Shown here: piece after piece, positions 1 to 6,877 of the stretch
Layout of the letters: each line of letters starts with the position of its first letter
Numbering within the stretch: the stretch's first letter is position 1
NCBI GenBank assembly: GCA_016290775.1
Contig: JAEEVF010000005.1
Span: 62,001 to 126,000, forward strand
DNA length: 64,000 nt
From: Acetatifactor sp.
GTDB taxonomy: Bacteria; Bacillota; Clostridia; Lachnospirales; Lachnospiraceae
Direction: 5' to 3'
Made by a program: the position numbers and the translations under genes
Notes under the pieces: model-generated
What the model saw: only the letters and a program-made list of their open reading frames with translations
Told to the model about the DNA's origin: nothing
Databases searched by the model: none

Positions 1-326
1 ATATGTGGATGGCCGGAGTGCTTATATACACTACTACTAGTTGCTCTGACGGGAGCTTGGGTGGTCTTGTAAGGTTAGGACAAAAGGATCGTCTCAAAAA
101 AGTTTTCAGTTCCATGCTAAAGAAAGCGATATGGTGCTCTAATGATCCCATTTGCATCGAAACCGAGGAACAGATTGACAACTCAGTAAATTACTCGGCT
201 TGTCATGCATGCATTTATGTGCCTGAGATTTCGTGTGAGTTGGCGAACAAGGTGCTTGACAGGGCAGCAGTTGTCGGAAAGCCGGGACATGAAGATCTTG
301 GATATTTCTACGGACTTGAAAAATAG
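1..326 (+). CDS. C-terminal end of a DUF1998 (DrmB/MrfB-like) protein, 5' end outside window
   Basis: Only the last ~107 residues are inside the window; the frame is open to the left edge, so the gene is partial. The visible part shows the DUF1998 signature: SDGSLGGLVRLG, then a CSNDPIC segment, then ACHACIYVPEISCELAN and LDRAAVVG. The spaced Cys/His residues of such domains probably bind a metal. DUF1998 proteins accompany helicases in DISARM (DrmB), and related proteins act in DNA repair (MrfB). The fragment stands beside a large restriction island, which favours defence. Whether a DrmA-type helicase lies further left cannot be seen. The family call is fairly secure, membership of a DISARM system is inference. 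Confidence 0.72.
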   Translation, partial: MWMAGVLIYTTTSCSDGSLGGLVRLGQKDRLKKVFSSMLKKAIWCSNDPICIETEEQIDNSVNYSACHACIYVPEISCELANKVLDRAAVVGKPGHEDLGYFYGLEK

Positions 327-372
327 ATATGCAACGATTTACATGCACGATGTCTCCTCGTAAAGTGTACCT

Positions 373-401
373 TTGCAGTCTTTATCCCAACCACACATAA
401 T
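373..401 (+). promoter_or_regulatory. Putative sigma-A promoter for the 54-aa membrane peptide
   Basis: TTGCAG at 373-378 and CATAAT at 396-401 are separated by 17 bp. This gives a leader of about 80 nt before the strong ribosome site of the next gene. Sequence match only. Confidence 0.4.
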
Positions 402-485
402 GCTAAAATAATCATAACAAGAAAATTCAGGCAGACAACTCGCAGACCATGATTCGCAGTTCCACGATAGCGGGGAGGTGCATTT

Positions 486-650
486 ATGAACGATTTTATG
501 ATTCATGGCAGTACCACAAACAACATGCAAAGAGGTGGCGGCGGAATGCTTGACGGCCTTGTGTTTCTCATCGGGGCTGCAATCGTTTTGTTTTGCCCGG
601 GACTACTGCTCCTTATATTCTTCTGTTGTTTGATAGATGACATCTTTTAA
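486..650 (+). CDS. Small membrane peptide, 54 aa
   Basis: The frame starts with ATG after a strong GGGGAGGTG ribosome site at 471-479 and ends with TAA at 648-650. The first 20 residues are polar and end in a GGGG stretch. Residues ~25-50 are a single hydrophobic helix rich in Leu, Ile and Phe with CC near the end. A one-helix membrane peptide of unknown function is likely. A stable hairpin follows 7 bp after the stop, so the gene looks like a self-contained unit with promoter, ribosome site and terminator. It could act as a small toxin or a membrane regulator, but nothing in the sequence decides this. Confidence 0.55.
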   Translation: MNDFMIHGSTTNNMQRGGGGMLDGLVFLIGAAIVLFCPGLLLLIFFCCLIDDIF

Positions 651-656
651 CACTAC

Positions 657-690
657 GCGGCAGCTTGACGAAAGTCAGGCTGCCGCTTGC
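657..690 (+). terminator. Hairpin terminator after the membrane peptide
   Basis: GCGGCAGC-TTGAC pairs with GTCAG-GCTGCCGC around a GAAA loop (13 pairs, one G-T). A short T-rich stretch (TTGCTGGTTT) follows. It sits 7 bp after the stop at 650. Confidence 0.6.
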
Positions 691-842
691 TGGTTTGATG
701 AGGGGACCGTTCAAAACCATTGAAATATAAGGCTTTCCACAACTGTCCGTACAATCGGACACTAAAATAATTTATAATGGAGGTACATGAGGGGGGCTTG
801 AAACCTGTCGGCAGATCCATTTGGCGAAAAGGAGGAAAGTCT

Positions 843-1040
843 ATGAGTACAAGCATTTGGAGACAATGCAAGAGTAAGAAACGATACAGAAATATCGGCG
901 AAATGTACCGCAGTAAGAAAACTTGCGAACGCAACCGTGGCAAAAAGCTGGACTACTACTGGTGCGAAATCTGCGGTGGCTATCACCTGACCAGCGTGAT
1001 TGCCACAGAGGAAAACGGGTATGTACTAAAAAGCGTGTAA
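843..1040 (+). CDS. Small basic zinc-ribbon-like protein, 65 aa
   Basis: The start is chosen because ATG at 843 follows an ideal AAAAGGAGGAAAG ribosome site. The protein is very basic in the first 40 residues (KSKKRYR, RSKKTCERNRGKK) and carries a WCEICGGYHLTS segment. This Cys-x2-Cys plus His pattern suggests half of a zinc-binding knuckle, perhaps completed by Cys residues in the N-terminal half. Similar short proteins with a C-x2-CGGYHLT motif occur near phages and plasmids, so nucleic-acid binding is a reasonable guess. The function is unknown. Confidence 0.6.
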   Translation: MSTSIWRQCKSKKRYRNIGEMYRSKKTCERNRGKKLDYYWCEICGGYHLTSVIATEENGYVLKSV

Positions 1041-1105
1041 AAGCACTAACACGAGCAACTGATCAATGATATGCTTCCGCGCACTGCGGAGAAAGGAAGG
1101 GACGC

Positions 1106-1390
1106 ATGGGTTTTTTCGATCCTTTATTTGATTTTAACGGTGATGGCAAGGAAGATTTCGATGAGACGATGCTCGGCATGCAGATGATGGCGAGCAGCCG
1201 CCAGGAGGCCATTGACCTCACGGGCGACGCCACATTCTACACTGGTCCTGACGAGCTCGAGGAGGCGGAGGATGAACTCTCCGCGGCAGGCCTGAATTAC
1301 TATGAACTCGCCGACATGGACGAGGACGAGCGCCGCGAAGCCCTTGAAGACGCAGGCCTCGATCCCGATGATTTCGAGGACGACTTCTAA
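1106..1390 (+). CDS. Small acidic protein with an EF-hand-like loop, 94 aa
   Basis: ATG at 1106 follows GAAAGGAAGGG. The protein is strongly acidic. Residues 8-20 (DFNGDGKEDFDE) match the DxNxDGxxDxxE calcium-binding loop of dockerin or EF-hand type, preceded by an FFDPLFDF segment. The C-terminal half is built of acidic helices (DELEEAEDELSAAG, DEDERREALEDAGLDPDDF). No signal peptide is visible, so it is probably cytoplasmic. The leader resembles that of the macrodomain gene further on (GAAAGGAACGGACGC before ATG), suggesting that the small genes here share an origin. I do not recognise a function. Confidence 0.62.
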   Translation: MGFFDPLFDFNGDGKEDFDETMLGMQMMASSRQEAIDLTGDATFYTGPDELEEAEDELSAAGLNYYELADMDEDERREALEDAGLDPDDFEDDF

Positions 1391-1429
1391 AGTGGCAACA
1401 CACTGACCAAGTGCAAAGGAGGGCATGAC

Positions 1430-1741
1430 ATGGCAAAGAAAGGATATAGTTCACCTGGTCTTTTTGGTGAGATCAATCATTATGACGAACGCGGCAGAAA
1501 GATTGGCGAGAGCCGCCCGGGTCTTTTCGGTGAGATGAACCATTACGACGCCAGCGGGAAAAAGGTTGGCTACAGTGACGTTGGCATCTTCGGTAGCATC
1601 AATCACCATGACGCCCGCGGCAACAATACCGGCCACAGCGATGTCGGTTTCTTTGGCGTCAACCACTACGACGAGAAGGGAAACAAGAAGGGATACTCAG
1701 ACCAGGGATTCTTTGGGTGGAACCATCATGATAACAAATAG
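1430..1741 (+). CDS. Five-repeat GYS-FG-NHYD protein, 103 aa
   Basis: Starts with ATG behind AAAGGAGGGCATGAC. Nearly the whole protein consists of five tandem repeats of about 20 residues of the form G-[YH]-S-x2-G-[LIF]-F-G-x-[IM]-N-H-[YH]-D-x2-G-[KN]-x2. The regular Tyr, Phe, His and Asp positions suggest a small repeat fold, possibly beta or metal-binding. There is no signal peptide. The repeats differ in third codon positions, so the array is old and under protein-level selection. It lies 39 bp downstream of the acidic protein. Function unknown. Confidence 0.6.
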   Translation: MAKKGYSSPGLFGEINHYDERGRKIGESRPGLFGEMNHYDASGKKVGYSDVGIFGSINHHDARGNNTGHSDVGFFGVNHYDEKGNKKGYSDQGFFGWNHHDNK

Positions 1742-1754
1742 TGATGCACTTGTC

Positions 1755-1823
1755 GAAATTCACCAAATAAATCACTCGAAAAATACCAAATGAATTACTC
1801 GAAATTTCCCCAATAAAACTTGA
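1755..1823. repeat. Three 23-bp direct repeats before the macrodomain gene
   Basis: Three consecutive units begin with TCGAAATT or TCGAAAAA, continue with a CCAAAT or CCAAT segment and end in A/T-rich sequence. They start at about 1755, 1778 and 1801. They fill the short gap between the repeat protein and the start of the macrodomain gene. They could be an operator array or remnants of coding DNA. Confidence 0.45.
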
Positions 1824-1851
1824 AAAATGTATGTACGAAAGGAACGGACGC

Positions 1852-2691
1852 ATGTCTACAAGAGATGAGCGAGTAGTAGTATTTAACGACACCCAGGACT
1901 GGATCCAACACGACCCGGAGCTTGCCGCGTCCATCCAGGCCGCAAAGCAGCGCACCACGGTCTTTTACGAGAATGATTATCCGGCGATTGCCTCCGCCGC
2001 GCCACGCGAAACACGCATCACGGTCACTCCCGATCGCAGCTTTGCGGCGGCAATGCGCCTGCACAAGGAAAACCCCGACGCAAAGATCGCGGTCATGAAT
2101 TTTGCGAACGCATTCCATCCGGGCGGCGGCGTCGCATGGGGCGCCAGCGCGCAGGAAGAGTGCCTTTGCCGCACCTCCACGCTCTACCCCCTGCTCGACA
2201 ACGAAATGCTTCTTGGCTCCTACTACAAGCACCACCGCGAACTCAGCAGCCCCATCGCGACGGATTCGCTGGTATATACCGAAGGCGTGGTCATTTGCAA
2301 GACGGATGAGGACCTGCCGCGCCGCATGCCCGCCGCCGATTGGGTGACCGTCGACGTCATCACCATCGCCGCGCCGGATCTTCGCGAAAAATCCCTTCCC
2401 GCATATGCCCTCGTCAGCCCCGAGCCCTATCTCACCGCCGACGAGCTCTACACCCTTCATGTCCGCCGCATCACCCACATGCTCGCCTGCGCCGCCGCCC
2501 ACCACGCGGACATCCTCGTCCTCGGCGCCTTCGGCTGCGGCGCTTTCGAAAACCCGCCCCGCGTTGTCGCCAAGGCCTTCAAAAAGGCTTTAGATGACTT
2601 CCCCAAGGTGTTTGAGAAGATTAACTTCGCGATATATTGCAGCCCTGGGAAGGGAGAGAATTACGAGGCGTTTAAGGGGGAGTTGGGGTAA
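1852..2691 (+). CDS. TIGR02452-type macrodomain protein (bacterial PARG-like ADP-ribosyl hydrolase)
   Basis: Length 279 aa from ATG at 1852, which follows GAAAGGAACGG; an in-frame ATG 21 bp upstream lacks a ribosome site. The core motif, at about residues 89-102, is NAFHPGGGVAWGASAQEE: a GGG loop followed by QEE, the signature of microbial poly(ADP-ribose) glycohydrolases, with the Glu pair positioned for catalysis. NFANA before it and VLGAFGCGAFENPP near residue 225 (the second phosphate-binding loop) complete the fold. Members remove ADP-ribose from proteins or nucleic acids. G+C is higher here than in the island to the right. Its place between defence genes suggests a role in countering or using ADP-ribosylation, but that is inference. 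Confidence 0.85.
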   Translation: MSTRDERVVVFNDTQDWIQHDPELAASIQAAKQRTTVFYENDYPAIASAAPRETRITVTPDRSFAAAMRLHKENPDAKIAVMNFANAFHPGGGVAWGASAQEECLCRTSTLYPLLDNEMLLGSYYKHHRELSSPIATDSLVYTEGVVICKTDEDLPRRMPAADWVTVDVITIAAPDLREKSLPAYALVSPEPYLTADELYTLHVRRITHMLACAAAHHADILVLGAFGCGAFENPPRVVAKAFKKALDDFPKVFEKINFAIYCSPGKGENYEAFKGELG

Positions 2692-2786
2692 TACTGACCA
2701 TGGATGGTATAAAAAAATAATCGAAGAGAAGATTAGTGTTTTGGGGCATTGTAATGGATTTATCTTCTTTATTATGGTGAAAGAAA

Positions 2787-2815
2787 GACGGGGCAGTCAT
2801 TATGACTGTCCCGTC
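2787..2815 (-). terminator. Terminator of the DUF2188 gene (minus strand)
   Basis: GACGGGGCAGTCAT and ATGACTGTCCCGTC are complementary over 14 positions with one G-T pair and a one-base centre. Read on the minus strand the hairpin is followed by TTTCTTTC, so it ends the minus-strand gene. It may also stop transcription of the macrodomain gene from the other side. Confidence 0.65.
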
Positions 2816-2839
2816 GGAACGCATCCACTCTTTTAGTGC

Positions 2840-3070
2840 TTAAAGATTCTTATCTTTTGGTGGACATGAATCATTCCCGTAGCTATTGCAAACGCGGAAA
2901 TGGCCATTTCTATCTTGCACACGAACTTCTGAATGTTGGTTCTGAGCGATAGTTATGGCAATGTCGATCGCCTCTCTTTGAGTCGAAACGACTCGAGTAG
3001 CCCTGGTATTATTGGCACCTATTACAGCCCATTCCGAACCATGGCGTACTACAAATTGATTTTTAGCCAT
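2840..3070 (-). CDS. DUF2188 domain protein, 76 aa
   Basis: ATG (complement of 3068-3070) follows an AAAGGAGGAACC ribosome site, preferred over an upstream in-frame ATG that adds 11 residues. The sequence follows the DUF2188 pattern: a start like KNQFVVRHGSEWAV, then GANNTRATRVVSTQREAID, a helix AIDIAITIAQNQHSEV, and the end RDGH-like segment followed by NSYGNDSCPPKD. The family is a small two-layer fold of unknown function, often found next to mobile or defence genes. The gene stands alone, with its own terminator. Confidence 0.8.
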   Translation of the reverse strand: MAKNQFVVRHGSEWAVIGANNTRATRVVSTQREAIDIAITIAQNQHSEVRVQDRNGHFRVCNSYGNDSCPPKDKNL

Positions 3071-3143
3071 GCTAGGTTCCTCCTTTCTACGAGATTTCAG
3101 CACTGGCAGAGTAATTAATTCTTTTATGCCAAGCTGATTTGTG

Positions 3144-3172
3144 TTGAAACTCGCGGAAGGATCTGATATACT
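3144..3172 (+). promoter_or_regulatory. Strong sigma-A-like promoter without a downstream gene
   Basis: TTGAAA at 3144-3149 and TATACT at 3167-3172 lie exactly 17 bp apart. No credible reading frame starts behind it; instead a terminator hairpin follows about 50 bp after the expected start point near 3179. Confidence 0.6.
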
Positions 3173-3178
3173 AGATTT

Positions 3179-3261
3179 GTTATACTTTTAGTGGATGGTT
3201 CGTCAGACCCTTCGCTAGTTTCAGGGAGATATATGGTTGCACCCATATATCTCTCTTTTAT
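3179..3261 (+). ncRNA. Candidate small RNA of about 80 nt
   Basis: The unit is bounded by the promoter at 3144-3172 and by a 13-bp hairpin at 3224-3255 (GAGATATATGG pairing with CCATATATCTC, loop TTGCAC). The hairpin is followed by TTTTAT, a textbook intrinsic terminator. Inside, CCCTTCGC...TTTCAGGG can form a smaller stem. No start codon with a ribosome site is present. I see no match to tRNA, tmRNA, 6S or a CRISPR-related RNA. It could also be the attenuated leader of something lost. Confidence 0.45.
3224..3261 (+). terminator. Intrinsic terminator of the small-RNA unit
   Basis: Arms 3224-3236 and 3243-3255 pair over 13 positions with one G-T pair, followed by TTTTAT at 3256-3261. Confidence 0.65.
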
Positions 3262-3776
3262 GTTGGCAGCAATTGCTGTTAACACCTTGCATATTATATC
3301 AAGCTATGCCAGATTATTCAACTACATATTGCATGATGCACGCACATGATCGCAATATATTGTGTTTTATAATACTTTTTGCAAAGTCGACTCTGTTGCA
3401 AACAGTTTTCACCTTTTATTTCCCCAATGACTTTTTCGTTCTTATAGTATTGCAAATGACCATTTTTATTATAAACCCGCATGGGGCAAAAATGGAATGG
3501 AAAAAGCCAGAATTTTTCATGAACAATTAAAGAATAATTCGCTATTGATAGTATCTTTCTGCTGACTTAAGCAAGGTATTGTATTTTGATGATGAAGATA
3601 ATGAAGGGTAATGCAAAGAGCCCGGCAAAATGCCGAGCCCCGAAATGTTTTATTAATGATTCAACCTATATCTCGGCATCTAGAAGAAGAACCCAAAACC
3701 AGACCGCGACATCTTCCTGATACCTCAGTGTTCAAAATACCCACATTCCAGAGTTAACCCTAAAACCTTGAATATC
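3262..3776. other. Non-coding AT-rich stretch
   Basis: No supported gene. A 97-residue open frame at 3237-3530 has no ribosome site, overlaps the terminator hairpin and has the composition of random AT-rich DNA. A weaker hairpin with a GGCA/TGCC stem lies at 3618-3640 and may end the minus-strand defence operon. Confidence 0.6.
3618..3640 (-). terminator. Possible terminator of the minus-strand defence operon
   Basis: GCCCGGCA and TGCCGAGC pair around AAA with one mismatch. On the minus strand a short CTCTTTGC tract follows. It lies about 140 bp beyond the stop of the last operon gene. Weak evidence. Confidence 0.35.
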
Positions 3777-4712
3777 CTACTTATTGAACTGGCTAATTAA
3801 TGAAATGGCGGATTCATCAGACATTGGAGTCAAATCAGAAACATCCATTTTGTAACTTAGATTGCTTATATCGCTTGGTAATACCGGAAATGGATTTATA
3901 TCATTGGCATTAAAGAAAAGGATTTCATCTACCTTAAATCGAAGATTATCCGCATCATTTGCTGATACACGTTTAAGTTCTTTTTCAAGATTTATGCTAA
4001 AACCGATACTGTTGAAGGCACTCGGATTATTGTAGAAGGATGCTATTAACTCTTTAATAGTTTCACCATCATCGGTTTGATTGCACACAACTACTGCTAA
4101 TGTACAGGAGGGTTCGCCAAATACTTGCTGATGTTTAATTGTTACATCATAATCTCCGGAGAGGATGGTTTTGACCTCAATATTTTGTTCACCATTGGTA
4201 AAATCATAATGGGAATAACTTCCGTTCTTGTGCCATGAATTTGAAATGTCAACATTCGCATGTTGTAATGCGAATTCCATGAATTTTAGTTCCCCATATA
4301 ATCCGACTATATTCAAATAGCTTTGTTCTGCAGGTAGTTGAAAAAGAGTTATAAGCGAATAAAAGAACTCTTTAAAGTTTAAGTCGGAGGAATTGTTAGA
4401 ATGAATCTCACATAGTTTTACAAAGGAAACTAGATTCGAATCATCGATTTTGCCTTTGAAAACTATTAGGTTGTAGTAATCATCCCGGAATGTCTGATTA
4501 TTTTTTACAGCACTAATCCTCACATGTGTTTGCAGTTTCAAATAATCAGTTTCAATCCCCTCACAGGGATAATTAAATGTGTCTTTTGCAACATATAACA
4601 AGTTTCCGCCATTTGCGAAAAAACCTGCATTTTCGGAGAGAGGAACTAACAGAAAGATACTAGCCAAATCCGTTATATGTGATAATTGTTCCTTTATTGT
4701 TTCGATATTCAA
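3777..4712 (-). CDS. PD-(D/E)XK nuclease-like protein (DUF4420 type) of a MORC/Z1 restriction system
   Basis: Length 311 aa, last gene of the minus-strand operon; its start overlaps the stop of the Z1 gene by 4 bp, indicating translational coupling. The nuclease core lies at about residues 163-202: GLYGELKFMEFALQ, then SWHKNGSYSHYDFTNGEQ, then IEVKTILSG. The D...E-x-K triad (D of SHYDF, E and K of IEVK) is intact. The family accompanies Z1 ATPases and C5 methyltransferases and is taken to be the DNA-cutting subunit. The start is ATG at the complement of 4710-4712. Function from family and context, not from direct proof. Confidence 0.82.
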   Translation of the reverse strand: MNIETIKEQLSHITDLASIFLLVPLSENAGFFANGGNLLYVAKDTFNYPCEGIETDYLKLQTHVRISAVKNNQTFRDDYYNLIVFKGKIDDSNLVSFVKLCEIHSNNSSDLNFKEFFYSLITLFQLPAEQSYLNIVGLYGELKFMEFALQHANVDISNSWHKNGSYSHYDFTNGEQNIEVKTILSGDYDVTIKHQQVFGEPSCTLAVVVCNQTDDGETIKELIASFYNNPSAFNSIGFSINLEKELKRVSANDADNLRFKVDEILFFNANDINPFPVLPSDISNLSYKMDVSDLTPMSDESAISLISQFNK

Positions 4713-6877
4713 TCGGGATCCCCCTTAACGAAGTATTTTTTCTCTTTTGGTACATAAATTGCGAACATGTATTGAGTGAAGTCAGTCAATTCATTTGCTG
4801 TTCCGGTGGAGCCTTTTTTCATTGGCAATATCTTGTGGATTTGAATGTTGATTTGATCTTTATCAATTATTACTTGACTATCGCCAAGGAATGTAGCTTT
4901 TGAAATGTCTTTATTATCAGCACCCTGTTGAAGAGCGTAAATTTTATTGTCATTGTAAAAACTACGCTTTCTACCAGATCCTTCGCGATCTTTCATAAGA
5001 ATTACAGGTATTTGACCAGAGCTTTCGAGTAGATCAATAAGAGGTTTACGTTCAAATGGCTCTAAATCAAAAACCGCCTGCATGTGATCAATTAGTTCAG
5101 ACAGTGATTCCCGATCAATCATTGCATATTTTGCACTGGCAGCTCCGTCTGTTCGACCCGCGGTTGTATCTATAAGCGTATACGACGATAAAAGATTATC
5201 AACAAGTGCGTTGTTGGCTTTGACTTGTATCTTGTCAAATATCCCAACTCTCTGTTTAATCCATTTATTTCTGAATGAAACGGTGGTATAATTTGCAACA
5301 TTTCTTCTAGTCGGTTTTTGCTTTGTGTTATCAGCACGGATGAGAATCTCATCAATTTGCATTTCACCAGATTGAATGGAATTGAATTGTTCCCATAAAT
5401 CTGTTTCAATCTCAGAGAGATTTGTAAATTCGCGTGCTATTGTGTCTGAGGTGAATATTTTACAAAGATCAATCCACTTTACTCTGTAGCCAAACCAACG
5501 AGCTCGTTGTAAATTTGTATCCATATTTCCGCTGTCTTTGGCCCATCTGGAAAAATAGGTGGTAACTAGATTGTTAAATGTTACACCTCGTTGTAATAAA
5601 TCGCCCCCGATGTAGATTTTATATTTGCGCAGCGCTTCGTTTGCTTGCGTTACTTGACCGGCAGAGTTTTTGAGGATTAAGTATACTCTTGAAATGAATT
5701 TTTTATTGCTGATAACCGACCAGATTTTTTCAAAGTCGAATTCTTCTCGAACATTGATGTCAAACAATGTGTCATAAATCATGGAGAATTCCAATTTCGA
5801 GAATGATAGGCCTTCAGTGTCCTCAAATTCCACTTGATTTTTGATGTCTTGAATGAACGAGTCTACCATTCGATAGATGGTATCATGATCACTTACATTT
5901 CGGTGCGTGTGAATAATCATTTCGCTAGATTTTAGACCGCGCAAGTACATGATGGCACTGGCTATTAGGTAATGACGTAGAGCTCTTTTTAACGATTCCG
6001 CAAAGATTCCATCGGTGAGATCCTGTTGATCTTCGCTATCGATTAATTCAATTTTACCGGAGTCATATAGATGATAGTAATCTGCTCCACAGTATCCACT
6101 GCCGGGCTCGATAAGGCGGATAGAATCAGGACGAAGTTTACTGTATTCGTCCTGAAAGATCAAAGCTTGCGGGGTGGCTGTTACGGAAAGATAAAGTGGG
6201 TCATTGAGGTATTTCTTCATGGCTACGATAGAAGCATATGTCGCCGATGCATCTACAGCTTTGTTTTTTTTCGTATTAAGGCTGGCTTGATCTCCTTCGT
6301 CGTCAATAATAAAGGCCTTAAGATTTGTTTTATCGATTCGACTTAGTAAGTCGTTGACTTTTTTCATTGCTGCAGGGCGCTTCATGGAAATAATAAATAT
6401 TGGCTTATTTGCTTCGAGTAAATCTTCAATTATCTCGTCATCAACAGTCAGTAATTGAGCACTATCGTCAGATGAAAATATCACAGGGCTTTCATCTGCA
6501 TAGGTCATTTCGTTAGGAATGTCAAATGTTTTGCGAAAACGACTGGTGGTTTGATTAAGCAAGGTGTTGTCATAACCGCCGTATATGACCACCAAATTAT
6601 AGCCGTTATCGAATGCAATAGCAGTAAATAACTCTAGATTTGAAGTTTTACCTGACTGTACTTTTCCGACGAGAAGCATATTGTTGTTTTTTTGGGCAGT
6701 GTTGAACTGTAGCATTGCTTCTCTAAATGTACTTGTTATATTATCACGTATATTGGTTGCACCATACTCACCATAAGAATTGATATGTTTCATATGGATT
6801 TTTTCGTAGTATTTCCCCTGTATTACTGTTATGCCAGTAGTTTCAGAGGGAGATTTTCCGATTACGTATTGTTCCAT
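4709..6877 (-). CDS. Z1-domain, helicase-like ATPase of a MORC restriction system
   Basis: Length 722 aa. A helicase-like P-loop ATPase: Walker A VGKVQSGKT at residues 70-78, a DDEGD Walker B box at 192-196, SVTATPQ (motif III) at 231-237, GGDLLQRGVTF at 424-434 and QRARWFGYR (motif VI, arginine finger) at 457-465. The central Z1 part follows motif III. Such proteins are thought to move along or remodel DNA for the partner nuclease. The gene overlaps the MORC ATPase gene by 16 bp and the nuclease gene by 4 bp. All motifs appear intact, so the protein should be active. Confidence 0.88.
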   Translation of the reverse strand: MEQYVIGKSPSETTGITVIQGKYYEKIHMKHINSYGEYGATNIRDNITSTFREAMLQFNTAQKNNNMLLVGKVQSGKTSNLELFTAIAFDNGYNLVVIYGGYDNTLLNQTTSRFRKTFDIPNEMTYADESPVIFSSDDSAQLLTVDDEIIEDLLEANKPIFIISMKRPAAMKKVNDLLSRIDKTNLKAFIIDDEGDQASLNTKKNKAVDASATYASIVAMKKYLNDPLYLSVTATPQALIFQDEYSKLRPDSIRLIEPGSGYCGADYYHLYDSGKIELIDSEDQQDLTDGIFAESLKRALRHYLIASAIMYLRGLKSSEMIIHTHRNVSDHDTIYRMVDSFIQDIKNQVEFEDTEGLSFSKLEFSMIYDTLFDINVREEFDFEKIWSVISNKKFISRVYLILKNSAGQVTQANEALRKYKIYIGGDLLQRGVTFNNLVTTYFSRWAKDSGNMDTNLQRARWFGYRVKWIDLCKIFTSDTIAREFTNLSEIETDLWEQFNSIQSGEMQIDEILIRADNTKQKPTRRNVANYTTVSFRNKWIKQRVGIFDKIQVKANNALVDNLLSSYTLIDTTAGRTDGAASAKYAMIDRESLSELIDHMQAVFDLEPFERKPLIDLLESSGQIPVILMKDREGSGRKRSFYNDNKIYALQQGADNKDISKATFLGDSQVIIDKDQINIQIHKILPMKKGSTGTANELTDFTQYMFAIYVPKEKKYFVKGDPD

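Noticed and set aside
3237-3530. 97-aa plus-strand reading frame
   Set aside because: It starts inside a terminator hairpin, has no ribosome site and its composition is that of random AT-rich DNA.
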